Of a stretch of DNA of 64,000 nucleotides, positions 44,034-53,389 are shown piece after piece. A program made the translations under genes and the position numbers. Origin of the DNA: Vibrio renipiscarius (GTDB lineage: Bacteria; Pseudomonadota; Gammaproteobacteria; Enterobacterales; Vibrionaceae). The number at the start of each line of letters is the position of its first letter. Position 1 is the first letter of the stretch. The stretch lies in NCBI RefSeq assembly GCF_000827885.1, contig NZ_JTKH01000024.1:434001-498000 (forward strand), written 5' to 3'. The notes under the pieces were generated by a model. The model did no database searches and was not told the DNA's origin. It worked only from the letters and a program-made list of their open reading frames with translations.

Positions 44034-45613
44034 TGGAAGGGCTGTTAGAAAAAATATCTGACGCGGGTTTTGACGCCTCCTCTTTTAGCGGAGAAGAAGC
44101 ACTCGTTTTTTGGAAACATGTCCGCGAGCATGTGGCGAGTACGCCTCAAGAAAAAGCGCAATCTTATATGATTCGCGCCGAATTTTGCACGTCACTCAAG
44201 CAAAATAGAGCAAGCATTAAAGAACTTCGGGAAGCATTAGACTTACTCACCCTGCCTGCTGATGCCGAGCTTATCTTGGACATTCGAGGCGTTCTAGCCG
44301 ACCGACTGGTAGACCATGGCGAATTTGGCACAGCGCTGAGTGAATATATAACCTCATCAACCATCGCCGTTGAGAGCAGTAATATTGATGCGTATGTCCG
44401 CGCGGTGCTGGGGATGGGCAATTTGTGTGATGCGTATGGTGACCACAGTCGCGCGCTTCGTTACTATCAAAAAATCGATGGCATTGACCATGCCATTACC
44501 AGTCGCTCACTTCGCTTGCGCTATAAACTTTATATGCTCGCCTGCTACATCACTCTCAATAAGGTTAACGCAGCCAGTGAACTCATCAGGGAGTGTGAAG
44601 AGTTAAGTATCCTCGTGAGTGACAAAGTGCTCGCGGGCCAAATCCTATTGTATCAATCTCGATTGTTGAGACAACAAGGCCTTTTTGATGAAGCGATGAA
44701 GTGCTTAGGCCGAGTGCAATATGCCGCTGGCAACATCAACTCCAACTGGTTATCTAACATGATCCGTATGGAACTAGGATGCTGCCTCAACGATGCGGGG
44801 AAAATTCATCTTGCAAACTGGGTGCTCGAGAGCGCTTATTCTCGCATTAAAAAAGAAAACTCCCCGGTTCTAAATCTGCGCCTTTGCAACGCCCTGGCTT
44901 CTGTTTGTGAAAAGCAAATGAATTTCAAGAGCGCCTTAGATTACCAACGTATTGCTTATGGCATCGAAAGTGAACTGATCAAAAAAATTCCAATTTGCGA
45001 ATTAGGCCCTAACCAACTTCGTCGTCTATCGCGTTTTGAATTGCAGCTCAAATTAATCCTCTCTGAAATTGAAAACCGTGAGCTCAAAGAAACCACCGAG
45101 CATCAAAAACACGCAGTGGAACAATTACAGCACGATGTATTTACTGACCCACTCACCGGTTTGCACAACCGTCGTTGGCTGGATGTCCAACTGAAAGATC
45201 TCTTATTACATGACATACCATTTGCATTGCTTGTGATTGATATCGATCACTTTAAATCGATCAATGACGAACTCAGCCACCTTGTGGGTGATAAAGCGAT
45301 CGTCAGTGTGTCCTCTGAACTTTCGGCGTACTTCTCCTTCTCTACCGCATCGTGTGTACGCTTTGGTGGTGAAGAATTCTTAGTCATATTAGAGCACTGC
45401 GAACTCGAACAAGCAGAAACGTATGCCGAGAATTACCGCAAGCGCATATTCCAATATGACTGGCGTAAAATTCTGGGGGAGCGAGGCCTAACGGTGAGTG
45501 TGGGGATTACGTTGCATCGTGAGGGCGAAAACACCCAACGTACTTTTTATCGTGCCGACAAAGCGCTTTATCGTGCAAAAGCAAACGGCCGCAACCAAAC
45601 ATGTTGTGAATAA
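44030..45613 (+). CDS. TPR-containing diguanylate cyclase
   Basis: 527 aa. Residues 1-330 are tetratricopeptide-like repeats without membrane segments, followed by a coiled-coil linker (340-368) and a GGDEF domain (370-527). The domain has DPLTGLHNRR (373-382), the metal-binding DIDHFKSIND, and an active-site GGEEF (446-450). The inhibitory RxxD I-site is not present at its normal place. It makes cyclic di-GMP in the cytoplasm. It is co-translated with the upstream TPR protein. A c-di-GMP receptor (PlzD) lies 7 kb downstream. Confidence 0.93.
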   Translation: MMEGLLEKISDAGFDASSFSGEEALVFWKHVREHVASTPQEKAQSYMIRAEFCTSLKQNRASIKELREALDLLTLPADAELILDIRGVLADRLVDHGEFGTALSEYITSSTIAVESSNIDAYVRAVLGMGNLCDAYGDHSRALRYYQKIDGIDHAITSRSLRLRYKLYMLACYITLNKVNAASELIRECEELSILVSDKVLAGQILLYQSRLLRQQGLFDEAMKCLGRVQYAAGNINSNWLSNMIRMELGCCLNDAGKIHLANWVLESAYSRIKKENSPVLNLRLCNALASVCEKQMNFKSALDYQRIAYGIESELIKKIPICELGPNQLRRLSRFELQLKLILSEIENRELKETTEHQKHAVEQLQHDVFTDPLTGLHNRRWLDVQLKDLLLHDIPFALLVIDIDHFKSINDELSHLVGDKAIVSVSSELSAYFSFSTASCVRFGGEEFLVILEHCELEQAETYAENYRKRIFQYDWRKILGERGLTVSVGITLHREGENTQRTFYRADKALYRAKANGRNQTCCE

Positions 45614-45704
45614 GTGACAAACCATGCAAAGCAATGTAAACAACTCGATAATTACATGATTTAATTGTTATACTGGCAAAAATAGACTCTACATGGATTG
45701 TGAT

Positions 45705-46121
45705 ATGTTTCTAGACTACTTTGCCCTTGGCTTATTGATCTTTGTCGCTTTAGTACTTTTTTATGGTGTCATTGTCATCCACGACATTCCCTATGAAATT
45801 GCAAAAAGTCGCGAACACCCCCACCAAGATGCTATCCACTATGCGGGCTGGGTGAGCCTCTTCACCTTACATGTTTTATGGCCTTTCCTCTGGATTTGGG
45901 CCACGCTTTGGCGCAAAGAACGCGGCTGGGGATTTCATAAGCTCGAAGAAGAACAGCATGACTTACATCATCGCCTCGAGCATTTGATTGATCAGGTAGA
46001 ATCGTTACAGCATGAGATTGAAAAACTCAAAAGTAATGCACCGACGGTGAGTAGCAGCCTGCAAAATGAGAATACGCAAACTTCGTCTCATCCGACTCAA
46101 CCGAATAAAGAGGAGCAGTAA
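45705..46121 (+). CDS. DUF3302 inner-membrane protein (YiaW-like)
   Basis: 138 aa from the ATG at 45705 (MFLDYFALG), which matches the normal start of the family; an in-frame ATG four codons earlier is possible. Two membrane segments (LGLLIFVALVLFYGVIVIH and WVSLFTLHVLWPFLWIWATLW) with HDIPYEIAKSREHPHQDAIHYAGW between them are diagnostic. A C-terminal coiled coil follows (HDLHHRLEHLIDQVESLQHEIEKL). The next gene, an HlyD-like protein, starts 2 bases after its stop. The pair corresponds to E. coli yiaW-yiaV. Function unknown. Confidence 0.88.
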   Translation: MFLDYFALGLLIFVALVLFYGVIVIHDIPYEIAKSREHPHQDAIHYAGWVSLFTLHVLWPFLWIWATLWRKERGWGFHKLEEEQHDLHHRLEHLIDQVESLQHEIEKLKSNAPTVSSSLQNENTQTSSHPTQPNKEEQ

Positions 46122-46123
46122 CC

Positions 46124-47254
46124 ATGGATTTATTACTGATTCTGACTTATGCCGCGTTGTGCATTACCATCTTCAAAGTCTTCCGCATCCCATTAAACAA
46201 ATGGACAGTTCCGACAGCGGTTTTAGGCGGTGTCGTGCTCATCGGAACGCTGATCTTATTGATGAACTATAACCACCCTTATACCCAAATCGGTAATCAA
46301 GTGTTCTCAAGCACTCCGATCGTGTCGGGCGTAAGAGGCCGTGTGATTGAAGTTCCAGTCACGCCAAACCAACTGCTAAATAAAGGCGATGTACTGTTTA
46401 AAATTGATCCCGTGCCTTACCTCGCTGAAGTCGACAAGATCAAAGCGCAGGTTAAAGAAGCGAATCAAGGGGCGTTAGGCTTAGAAAGCGGCGTTCAAGC
46501 AGCAGAAGCATCATTAACAAAAGCCATCGCAGAACGAGATAAAGCGCAGCGTGAGTTTAGTCGTTATCAGCGCGGCTATGACAAGGGTGCGTTTACCGCC
46601 CAACAATTAGACACGCGCCGCCAAGCCTACAAAGCCGCCGAAGCGACCGTGAAAGTCGCCGAAACCAACATAGACCAAGCGGAAATCGCCCTAAACTCTG
46701 AAATTGGGGGCGAAAACACCACCGTCGCGCGTTTGCTCGCTGAATTGCGTAAAGCCGAGTTCAATCTAGAACAAACAACCGTGTATGCCCCGACCGATGG
46801 TTTTGCAACACAAGTCGCACTGCGTCCAGGCGTGATGGCAGTGCCACTACCATTGGCACCGGTGATGACGTTCGTTCATACGGAAGAGTTAGTGTATACC
46901 GCCGCCTTTAGGCAAAACTCCTTACAACGTCTTCGCTCTGGTTTCGAGGCGGAATTCATCTTCCGCGCTCTACCAGGCAAAGTATTTCAAGGCGAAGTGG
47001 TCGATGTTATCCCGGCCATTGGTGAAAGCCAATTCCAAGCCAGAGGGGCATTATTGGGAACAGATGCATTGCGAACCAATGGCCGCGTTTTAGTCACACT
47101 AAAAATGAACGATGACCTAAGTGAATATGCACTACCAATGGGTACGGCGGTTGAAGTCGCCGTGTATTCAGACCACTTCACCCATGTATCGATTATGCGT
47201 AAAGTTTTGATCCGCATGAAGAGTTGGCAAAACTTCCTCTACCTCGATCATTAA
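46124..47254 (+). CDS. HlyD-family membrane protein (YiaV-like)
   Basis: 376 aa. Two N-terminal membrane segments (LLLILTYAALCITIFKVF and VPTAVLGGVVLIGTLILLM) are followed by a biotinyl-lipoyl half (VSGVRGRVIEVPVTPNQLLNKGDVLFKID), a coiled-coil arm (about 105-205), the second lipoyl half and a beta-barrel. This is the YiaV/EmrA-like layout. No ATPase or MFS pump is adjacent, only the DUF3302 partner 2 bases upstream. The pair probably acts with another transporter or in envelope maintenance. Ends in a strong terminator. Confidence 0.88.
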   Translation: MDLLLILTYAALCITIFKVFRIPLNKWTVPTAVLGGVVLIGTLILLMNYNHPYTQIGNQVFSSTPIVSGVRGRVIEVPVTPNQLLNKGDVLFKIDPVPYLAEVDKIKAQVKEANQGALGLESGVQAAEASLTKAIAERDKAQREFSRYQRGYDKGAFTAQQLDTRRQAYKAAEATVKVAETNIDQAEIALNSEIGGENTTVARLLAELRKAEFNLEQTTVYAPTDGFATQVALRPGVMAVPLPLAPVMTFVHTEELVYTAAFRQNSLQRLRSGFEAEFIFRALPGKVFQGEVVDVIPAIGESQFQARGALLGTDALRTNGRVLVTLKMNDDLSEYALPMGTAVEVAVYSDHFTHVSIMRKVLIRMKSWQNFLYLDH

Positions 47255-47271
47255 CCACGTAACGTAACATT

Positions 47272-47316
47272 CAACGTATAAGCGGCGAAAACGTAACGCC
47301 TCTTATACGTTGTTTT
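47272..47316 (+). terminator. terminator of the YiaW-YiaV-like operon
   Basis: Perfect 11-bp arms CAACGTATAAG / CTTATACGTTG with inner GC pairs, followed by TTTT. Confidence 0.75.
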
Positions 47317-47459
47317 CTCACTAATCCTCACCCTATTTAGTTCGCCTTCGTCATTCTCTCCGCTATTCAATCCGCAGTTTTCCATCCCACTGCCAATACC
47401 TGTGTGTACAAGACGGTTTACGTTCTCGTCGATCTCTTTTGGCCGTCTAGACAGTTAGC

Positions 47460-47488
47460 TTTCCATCATCAATATTATTCTGTATAAT
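47460..47488 (+). promoter_or_regulatory. promoter of the ECF transporter operon
   Basis: Perfect -10 TATAAT (47483-47488) with a partial -35 TTTCCA (47460-47465) and 17 bases between, giving a leader of about 85 bases. Confidence 0.6.
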
Positions 47489-47577
47489 CCGCGCCCTTAC
47501 GCTCATGAGCACTATAATAGAAGCATTTCAAACAGACTCGGAGCGAGTTCTTTGACTTTCTAGGACACACCTTATTT

Positions 47578-48126
47578 ATGAATCTTTCAGCCAAAACTGT
47601 CGTGGTTATTGCTATCGGCGCAGCTCTTTATGGTATCGGCGGCCTACCAATGTTTGGTATTCCCGTTTTTGCTAACACGACGCTTAAACCGGCAATGGCC
47701 GTGCTTGCTCTATTCTCTGTTCTATTTGGGCCATTAGTGGGCTTTTTAGTTGGCTTCATTGGCCACTGGGTAACAGATATGTTTGCTGGCTGGGGCGTTT
47801 GGCTAACTTGGATTTTGGGCTCTGGTATCGTTGGCTTAACCATCGGTTTCTTCTCAGTTCTGACCAAAGATAACCTGAAAAAAGGTATTTTGAGCACCAA
47901 AGACTTTGTGCTTTTTGTCTTGCTCGCATTTATTGGTAATGTGGTGGGTTATGGCAGTTCGGCCTTCCTAGACACCATTTTATACGCAGAACCTTTTACA
48001 AAAGTGTTCACGCAGTTAACCATTATTGCAGCAGGCAACACCTTCCTTATTGCGATTGTTGGTTTCTTTATTCTTAAAAACGTTGCTAAGCGCAATGCGA
48101 TGAGTCGCAATTTAACAGAGGCTTAA
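47578..48126 (+). CDS. ECF transporter substrate-binding (S) component, UPF0397 family, probably riboflavin
   Basis: 182 aa with five to six membrane segments. The start [22 protein letters not shown] and the motif [24 protein letters not shown] are typical of UPF0397 proteins, annotated as ECF-type riboflavin transporter S components. It is followed by a fused double ATPase (6 bases) and the T component, so the operon encodes a complete group I ECF importer. No riboswitch was recognised, so the vitamin assignment rests on the family name and is not certain; thiamine or a related compound is possible. Confidence 0.87.
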   Translation: MNLSAKTVVVIAIGAALYGIGGLPMFGIPVFANTTLKPAMAVLALFSVLFGPLVGFLVGFIGHWVTDMFAGWGVWLTWILGSGIVGLTIGFFSVLTKDNLKKGILSTKDFVLFVLLAFIGNVVGYGSSAFLDTILYAEPFTKVFTQLTIIAAGNTFLIAIVGFFILKNVAKRNAMSRNLTEA

Positions 48127-48132
48127 TCGGCA

Positions 48133-49827
48133 ATGACAATCGAATTTTCTGACTTCTCTTTTAGATATCAGTCGCTGGATAAACCGACGCTAAAGAATAT
48201 CAATCTAAGGATAGAGAAAGGAGAGAAAATCGTTATCATCGGCCCTAGCGGCAGTGGTAAATCAACGCTTGGCCAGTGTTTGAATGGGCTTATTCCTCAT
48301 TCAATTGCGGGCGAAACCACCGGTCATTTAACCATTAATGGTCAAGCAACATCGTCGTTTGACCTGCACGCCTATACCGAACAAGTGGGCACCGTACTGC
48401 AAGATACCGACAGCCAGTTCGTCGGTCTTAGCATTGGTGAAGACATCGCATTTGCATTGGAAAACCAACTGGTTTCCAACATCGACATGTACCCGCTCGT
48501 CAAAGCAACGGCTAAAATGGTTGAGCTCGAAGACATGCTTGACCGCTCGCCACACGATCTGTCTGGTGGACAAAAACAACGCGTTTCTCTTGCGGGCATT
48601 TTGGTTGATGACGTCGATATTTTACTGTTCGATGAACCGCTCGCGGCTCTTGACCCAAAAACGGGCCGCAAGACCATTGAGATCATCGACGATTTGCATC
48701 GTCAAACGAATAAAACCATCATCATTATCGAGCATCGTCTTGAGGATGTACTGCACCGCCATGTGGACCGCGTCATTCTGATGAGCCAAGGCGAGATCGT
48801 TGCCGACATGTCGCCAGATGCCCTATTGGCTTCTGAATTGCTGACTCAGCACGGCATTCGTGAACCCCTTTATCTTTCTGCCTTAAAAGCGGCGCACTGC
48901 CCATTATCAGCACAAGATAAGTTGTCTTCATTGAACACCATTGATGTCGAGCCATACCAATCGGCTTTCACCCAATGGCAAGTCGATACGCCTTTAACAT
49001 CCAGTGTTGAGCATCAATCAACATTGCTGAAAGTGGCTGACCTGACCTACTCGTATGATGGTGAAAAAAATGCCCTTGAAGCGGTATCGTTTGAGGTTCA
49101 ACGCGGTGAATTTGTCTCGATTTTAGGCAAAAATGGCTCGGGTAAATCCACTATCACTAAATTAGTGATGGGTGTTGTAGAACCGGATGCCGGTACGATC
49201 TATTTTGATGGTCAAAACATCGAAACATTGAGCATCTTTGAACGTAGCCAAAAAATCGGTGTCGTGATGCAAAACCCAAATCATATGATCTCACACCATA
49301 TGATTTTCGATGAAGTTGCCTTTGGTCTGCGTAATAAAGGGCTTGAAGAAGCGCTTATCACGCAAAAAGTGGAGCATGTCCTCGATCTTTGCGGCTTGAG
49401 TAAATATCGACACTGGCCAATTGAAGCACTGAGCTATGGTCAGAAAAAGCGAGTCACCATTGCTTCTATCCTAGTGATGGAACCAGAGTTGCTGATCCTT
49501 GATGAACCGACGGCTGGTCAAGACTACCGCAACTATACGGCAATGCTGAGTTTTATTCAGAAGCTGAATCGTGAGATGGGAATTACCGTGGTTATTATCT
49601 CTCATGATATGCATTTGGTGCTGGAATACACCACACGCTCAATCGTCTTCGCTGACAGTCTATTAATTGCCGATAAACAGATGACGCAGGTATTTAGCCA
49701 GCCAGAGCTGTTGGATCGTGCGAATCTCACGACGACAAGCCTGTACGATTTAGCCGAACGATTGAATATCGACGATAAGAACCGCTTTATGCAAACCTTC
49801 ATTCAACGCGAGAAACCAGCGGCATGA
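48133..49827 (+). CDS. ECF transporter fused ATPase (A and A' domains)
   Basis: 564 aa with two complete ABC ATPase domains. First: Walker A GPSGSGKST, signature LSGGQKQRVSLAG, Walker B ILLFDEPLAALDP. Second: GKNGSGKST, then LSYGQKKRVTIAS and LLILDEPTAGQD. The second signature is LSYGQ, as often seen in ECF ATPases. The two halves would form the heterodimer-like motor that drives the T component. It overlaps the T gene by four bases (ATGA), implying coupled translation. Cytoplasmic, membrane-associated. Confidence 0.95.
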   Translation: MTIEFSDFSFRYQSLDKPTLKNINLRIEKGEKIVIIGPSGSGKSTLGQCLNGLIPHSIAGETTGHLTINGQATSSFDLHAYTEQVGTVLQDTDSQFVGLSIGEDIAFALENQLVSNIDMYPLVKATAKMVELEDMLDRSPHDLSGGQKQRVSLAGILVDDVDILLFDEPLAALDPKTGRKTIEIIDDLHRQTNKTIIIIEHRLEDVLHRHVDRVILMSQGEIVADMSPDALLASELLTQHGIREPLYLSALKAAHCPLSAQDKLSSLNTIDVEPYQSAFTQWQVDTPLTSSVEHQSTLLKVADLTYSYDGEKNALEAVSFEVQRGEFVSILGKNGSGKSTITKLVMGVVEPDAGTIYFDGQNIETLSIFERSQKIGVVMQNPNHMISHHMIFDEVAFGLRNKGLEEALITQKVEHVLDLCGLSKYRHWPIEALSYGQKKRVTIASILVMEPELLILDEPTAGQDYRNYTAMLSFIQKLNREMGITVVIISHDMHLVLEYTTRSIVFADSLLIADKQMTQVFSQPELLDRANLTTTSLYDLAERLNIDDKNRFMQTFIQREKPAA

Positions 49828-50660
49828 AAGCTTCAAAAATGAAATTTGGTATCAGTTATGTTGATACCAAATCACCGCTGCATGCCCTAAACGGCATTAC
49901 AAAATTTGCTCTATTCATGGCATGGGTAACCGTGGTGCTGACCACCTTTGATTTACGCTTAATCAGCGTATTGATCATTGCGGGCTTATGGATGCTAAAA
50001 CTCACTCGAGTTCCATTGAATGTCTATAAACCACTGCTTCTCGGTACAGTAAGCGTACTGCTGATGAATGCCCTATTTATGTTCCTGCTTGCTCCGCAGC
50101 AAGGAACTGAGTATATGGGGTCAAGCACCGTGCTATTGCCATTAGGACCATACTCGATTACTCAGGAAACCTTATTTTACTTAGCGACGGTGACACTGAA
50201 GTACTTCAGTATGTTCCCAATTGCGCTAATTTTTGTGTTTACAACGCACCCAACAGAATTTTCTGCGAGCTTAAATCGCATTGGCGTTCCTTACAAAATT
50301 GCCTATGCGGTTAGCTTAACATTGCGTTATCTACCTGAAGTAAAAAAAGATTTCGTTAACATTATGCATGCACAACAAGCTCGTGGATTAGACCTGTCTA
50401 AGAACACGCCTTTATTCAAGCGTATGCAAAACGTCGCGAAGATCCTGGGCCCGCTTATTTTTTCGAGCTTGGATCGTGCCGATGAAATTTCTAACGCAAT
50501 GACATTACGTGGATTTGGTCGTCATAAGAGCCGTACTTGGTATAGCCAACGCCCGCTTAATAACATCGATAAGGCGACATTAGTCGTTATCGCTCTTATC
50601 GTAATGGGCGCCATTGCAAAACGCATGACCGACACAGAACTGTTTTGGTATCCATTTTAA
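49824..50660 (+). CDS. ECF transporter transmembrane (T) component
   Basis: 278 aa with five or six membrane segments and the cytoplasmic coupling helices. The segment LTLRYLPEVKKDFVNIMHAQQARGLD contains the ARG coupling motif; a second one, ISNAMTLRGFG, gives the SRG-like motif that contacts the ATPases. This matches the CbiQ/EcfT family. It is the last gene of the operon and ends before a strong bidirectional terminator. Confidence 0.94.
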   Translation: MKASKMKFGISYVDTKSPLHALNGITKFALFMAWVTVVLTTFDLRLISVLIIAGLWMLKLTRVPLNVYKPLLLGTVSVLLMNALFMFLLAPQQGTEYMGSSTVLLPLGPYSITQETLFYLATVTLKYFSMFPIALIFVFTTHPTEFSASLNRIGVPYKIAYAVSLTLRYLPEVKKDFVNIMHAQQARGLDLSKNTPLFKRMQNVAKILGPLIFSSLDRADEISNAMTLRGFGRHKSRTWYSQRPLNNIDKATLVVIALIVMGAIAKRMTDTELFWYPF

Positions 50661-50676
50661 CAGACTCACAAATAAG

Positions 50677-50708
50677 AAAGAGGCGCCTTCATTGGGCGCC
50701 TCTTTTTT
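50677..50708. terminator. bidirectional terminator between ECF operon and MFS gene
   Basis: Stem AAAGAGGCGCC / GGCGCCTCTTT with a T-run on the plus side and A-run on the other. Confidence 0.85.
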
Positions 50709-50781
50709 GTCTCGAGATTATCAGCAATGTTGATCAGTCAGAGTAATCAGTAAGGATAATCAAAGACTGATGGTGGGAACA

Positions 50782-51960
50782 TTAGTTCCACTTCAACACT
50801 CGCACTTCATTGCCTTCACCTGGTTGGTCTGGAATATTCAATGACAGCAACAGTGATACCGCAGCCATCGCCGCGCCAATAAAGAACACGGCCGATGGTG
50901 ACACTAACCAGATCAAACCAAACGTCACAGGGATCACAACGGCTGCAATATGGTTAATGGTGAACGATACACCTGCGGTTGAAGCCATATCCGCCGGATC
51001 ACCAATCTTTTGTAGATACGTTTTCATCGCTAAGGCTAAGGCGAAGAATAGGTGGTCAATAATATACAAGGCAGCCGCCCACTCTGCGGTTTGCACAAAC
51101 GCATAACCCACAAAGACACCGATTAAGCCAATATATTCAAACATAAGCGCTTTTCGCTCACCGACTTTTCCGATAAAACGCCCAATTCGCTTCGCAAAAA
51201 GAAAGTTAAATAAGTAGTTCGCGAGAAACAATAACGTCACTTCTGATGCAGAATAACCAAATTTTTCTACCATCAAAAAGCCCGCAAAAACCATGAATAT
51301 TTGGCGGCGAGCACCACTCATAAAGGTCAATGCGTAGTACAGCCAATAACGCTTTCTCAGTACCAATTTTTTGTTTTGTGGCACCTTGGTTTCAAATTGT
51401 GGAAAAGCAAACGCAATCCAAATAACAAGAAGCAAACCAATGCCGCCAAAGAACAAATAGATCCATTTAAAATCGAGTTGGAATATTTCCAAACATACCC
51501 AAAGCGCACCATACGTCAACAATGATGCAAGAGCGCCAATCGACATGTATTTACCGAGTGCTTCTGGTGCTTCCTCTTTGGTTAACCACTGTAAAGCTAA
51601 CGATTGTTTTAAGGTCTCAAAATAGTGAAAACCCGTCGACAATATTAATGTCGTGAATAACAGCCCAGAGAGCGAAGGAAAAAAGCCAGTAAAAGCGCTA
51701 CCAATACAAAGCATCGCCAATGATAAAATCATAAAACGCTGTTCGCGAATGAACATCAGTACAAAGATAACCGTAAACGCTAAAAAGCCCGGAATTTCAC
51801 GCACACTTTGCAATAGTCCAATATCCGCACCATCAAAGTTTGCCTTCTCGACAACAAAGTTATTGAGCAAAGCCATCCAACTAGAAAAAGCAACGGGAAC
51901 AATAATAGAAATGATTAATAAAAAGTTATGTGGGGTTTTCCACCCAAGAGGTTGGTTCAT
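50782..51960 (-). CDS. MFS transporter
   Basis: 392 aa from the ATG at 51960, which has AAGGA 8 bases ahead; an in-frame start 19 codons earlier adds a polar segment and lacks this site. About twelve membrane segments are seen, with LLQSVREIPGFLAF and RIGRFIGKVGERKALMFEYIG in the loop after segment 6-7, as in the major facilitator family. The substrate is not apparent. It is monocistronic, convergent with the ECF operon. Confidence 0.87.
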   Translation of the reverse strand: MNQPLGWKTPHNFLLIISIIVPVAFSSWMALLNNFVVEKANFDGADIGLLQSVREIPGFLAFTVIFVLMFIREQRFMILSLAMLCIGSAFTGFFPSLSGLLFTTLILSTGFHYFETLKQSLALQWLTKEEAPEALGKYMSIGALASLLTYGALWVCLEIFQLDFKWIYLFFGGIGLLLVIWIAFAFPQFETKVPQNKKLVLRKRYWLYYALTFMSGARRQIFMVFAGFLMVEKFGYSASEVTLLFLANYLFNFLFAKRIGRFIGKVGERKALMFEYIGLIGVFVGYAFVQTAEWAAALYIIDHLFFALALAMKTYLQKIGDPADMASTAGVSFTINHIAAVVIPVTFGLIWLVSPSAVFFIGAAMAAVSLLLSLNIPDQPGEGNEVRVLKWN

Positions 51961-52089
51961 CAAGTAGTTCCTTATAAAACGCCTCGCAAGACTACAGAGG
52001 GAACCGCTCACACTCAATCTTATTTACTTTTTATACCTAAAGGGCGTTGGTGTTTTTCAAGATAGTTGGCGACTTATACTTGTGCCGAT

Positions 52090-52365
52090 TTATACCTGTA
52101 AATAGTGCCACTGCTCATTGCGTTCTAAATAACGCGTAACAAAACTGCACTCAGACCCAATTTTCGCATCACGCTTATTGATTTCATTAAGCACAGCCTC
52201 CATTAAAACCTGACCAAAACCTCGGCCTTGCAATGCCGCTGGCACTTGCGTGGAGGTAATAATATAGACGCCATTTTCATAACGAAACTTCGCTATAGCG
52301 AATTTATTCTCCTCAAGTTGCACACTAAATTGCTGTTGAGCTTGGTCTAAAGTAACTTCATGCAT
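52090..52365 (-). CDS. small GNAT-family N-acetyltransferase (YjdJ-like)
   Basis: 91 aa. The acetyl-CoA-binding motif QGRGFGQVLMEAVLNEI (residues about 46-62) is that of GNAT enzymes. Size and start (LDQAQQQFSVQLEENKFAIAKF) correspond to the short YjdJ-like subfamily, whose substrates are unknown. The fold is minimal, so it may act as a dimer. It lies alone on the minus strand between the MFS and PlzD genes. Confidence 0.85.
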   Translation of the reverse strand: MHEVTLDQAQQQFSVQLEENKFAIAKFRYENGVYIITSTQVPAALQGRGFGQVLMEAVLNEINKRDAKIGSECSFVTRYLERNEQWHYLQV

Positions 52366-52530
52366 ATAATTAGCCTCAAAAAATAATAACTACTCAAACT
52401 TATATTTTAGCTTGGTGTTTAAACTCTCAGTGATCCCTCAATAGAATGGACAGCATATTCCTATTAGGCAATGCGTATCTCTTATGCACGCCTATCTATA
52501 TGAGTATTCTATCGGGACAATGGTAGCGGA

Positions 52531-53268
52531 ATGAATAGTCAAACAGCAAAAAACTCAGCAGCCACTGCTCAACGCGTCCATCCAGATACACGTGTGACGT
52601 CAATACTCAACAGTGCCGATGCCTTGCCTATGATCGATCATGGACGAGATGTCAGTATCGGAATTATCACGCCCGTCGGTAACACGTACCGCGCGAGAAG
52701 TCATTTTATTGGTACCCATTCCAAACATATGATTTTGATCGAGCTACCTAAAATCTCTGACGACGATCTCCATGCATTTTTTCAAGAGGGGTTTTGGGCG
52801 ACCATTCGTACCATCTCGCCTCATGGTGAAGGGGCGATATTCAGTTTCCGCAGCCAAATATTGCACGTCATTAAGACGCCGATTGCGATGGTAGCGATGT
52901 CTATTCCGCAAACCCTGCAATCCACCCCACTGCGCAGCGACCCTCGCTACGAAGTCAATTTGCCCGCTAAAGCACATATCAACGAGCATCGTATCGAATG
53001 CGTACTCCGCGATTTATCCAAAAGTGGTTGCTTGTTCCTAACGCCCAGTTTGACTCGTCCGTTTATCTCTGGAGAAAACGTCGAATTACACATTCGGACG
53101 CCCGGGAGCCAATACATTTTTGAGACACTCACTGGGACGATTTGTAACGTTAAGCAAACCGCCCAGACGCGACGCTATGGCGTACAATTTGATGAACGCG
53201 GCCGAAACAATGCAACCACGCTACTTTCACTGTTGAAATTTGATGGCAATCGACTCTCTTTAGATTGA
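52531..53268 (+). CDS. plzD: PilZ-domain c-di-GMP receptor, PlzD-like
   Basis: 245 aa: an N-terminal YcgR-like domain (about 15-130) and a C-terminal PilZ domain (132-245). The c-di-GMP motifs are complete: Arg135-x3-Arg139 (LRSDPRYEV) and DLSKSGCLF with Asp161, Ser163 and Gly166. Leu before the first Arg matches the structurally studied V. cholerae PlzD (VCA0042). PlzD is a cytoplasmic effector of c-di-GMP affecting motility, biofilm and virulence traits. A terminator follows, and the DUF368 gene starts 121 bases on. Confidence 0.9.
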   Translation: MNSQTAKNSAATAQRVHPDTRVTSILNSADALPMIDHGRDVSIGIITPVGNTYRARSHFIGTHSKHMILIELPKISDDDLHAFFQEGFWATIRTISPHGEGAIFSFRSQILHVIKTPIAMVAMSIPQTLQSTPLRSDPRYEVNLPAKAHINEHRIECVLRDLSKSGCLFLTPSLTRPFISGENVELHIRTPGSQYIFETLTGTICNVKQTAQTRRYGVQFDERGRNNATTLLSLLKFDGNRLSLD

Positions 53269-53305
53269 ATAAAAACCCAACAAGGTGTCCATTTATCTCA
53301 TTTTT

Positions 53306-53328
53306 AGAGCGGTTTACCGCTCTATTTT
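53306..53328 (+). terminator. hairpin after plzD
   Basis: AGAGCGG-TTTA-CCGCTCT then ATTTTC, 38 bases after the stop. The T-run is short. Confidence 0.6.
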
Positions 53329-53389
53329 CATACTTTTTAGATATCTTTCTCGGTATACTCTCGCCATCTAAAACTAATTGCTGTACAGA

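Larger units (their letters stand above)
47255..47577. other. intergenic region upstream of the ECF transporter operon
   Basis: About 320 bases. The left part is the terminator, the right part the ECF promoter and leader. A short hairpin ACTCG-GAG-CGAGT lies near 47536 in the leader. I looked for an FMN or thiamine riboswitch core and did not find one. Confidence 0.5.

Noticed and set aside
47517-47577. Riboswitch in the leader of the ECF transporter operon
   Set aside because: Only a 5-bp hairpin is visible. No FMN or thiamine aptamer core sequences were found.
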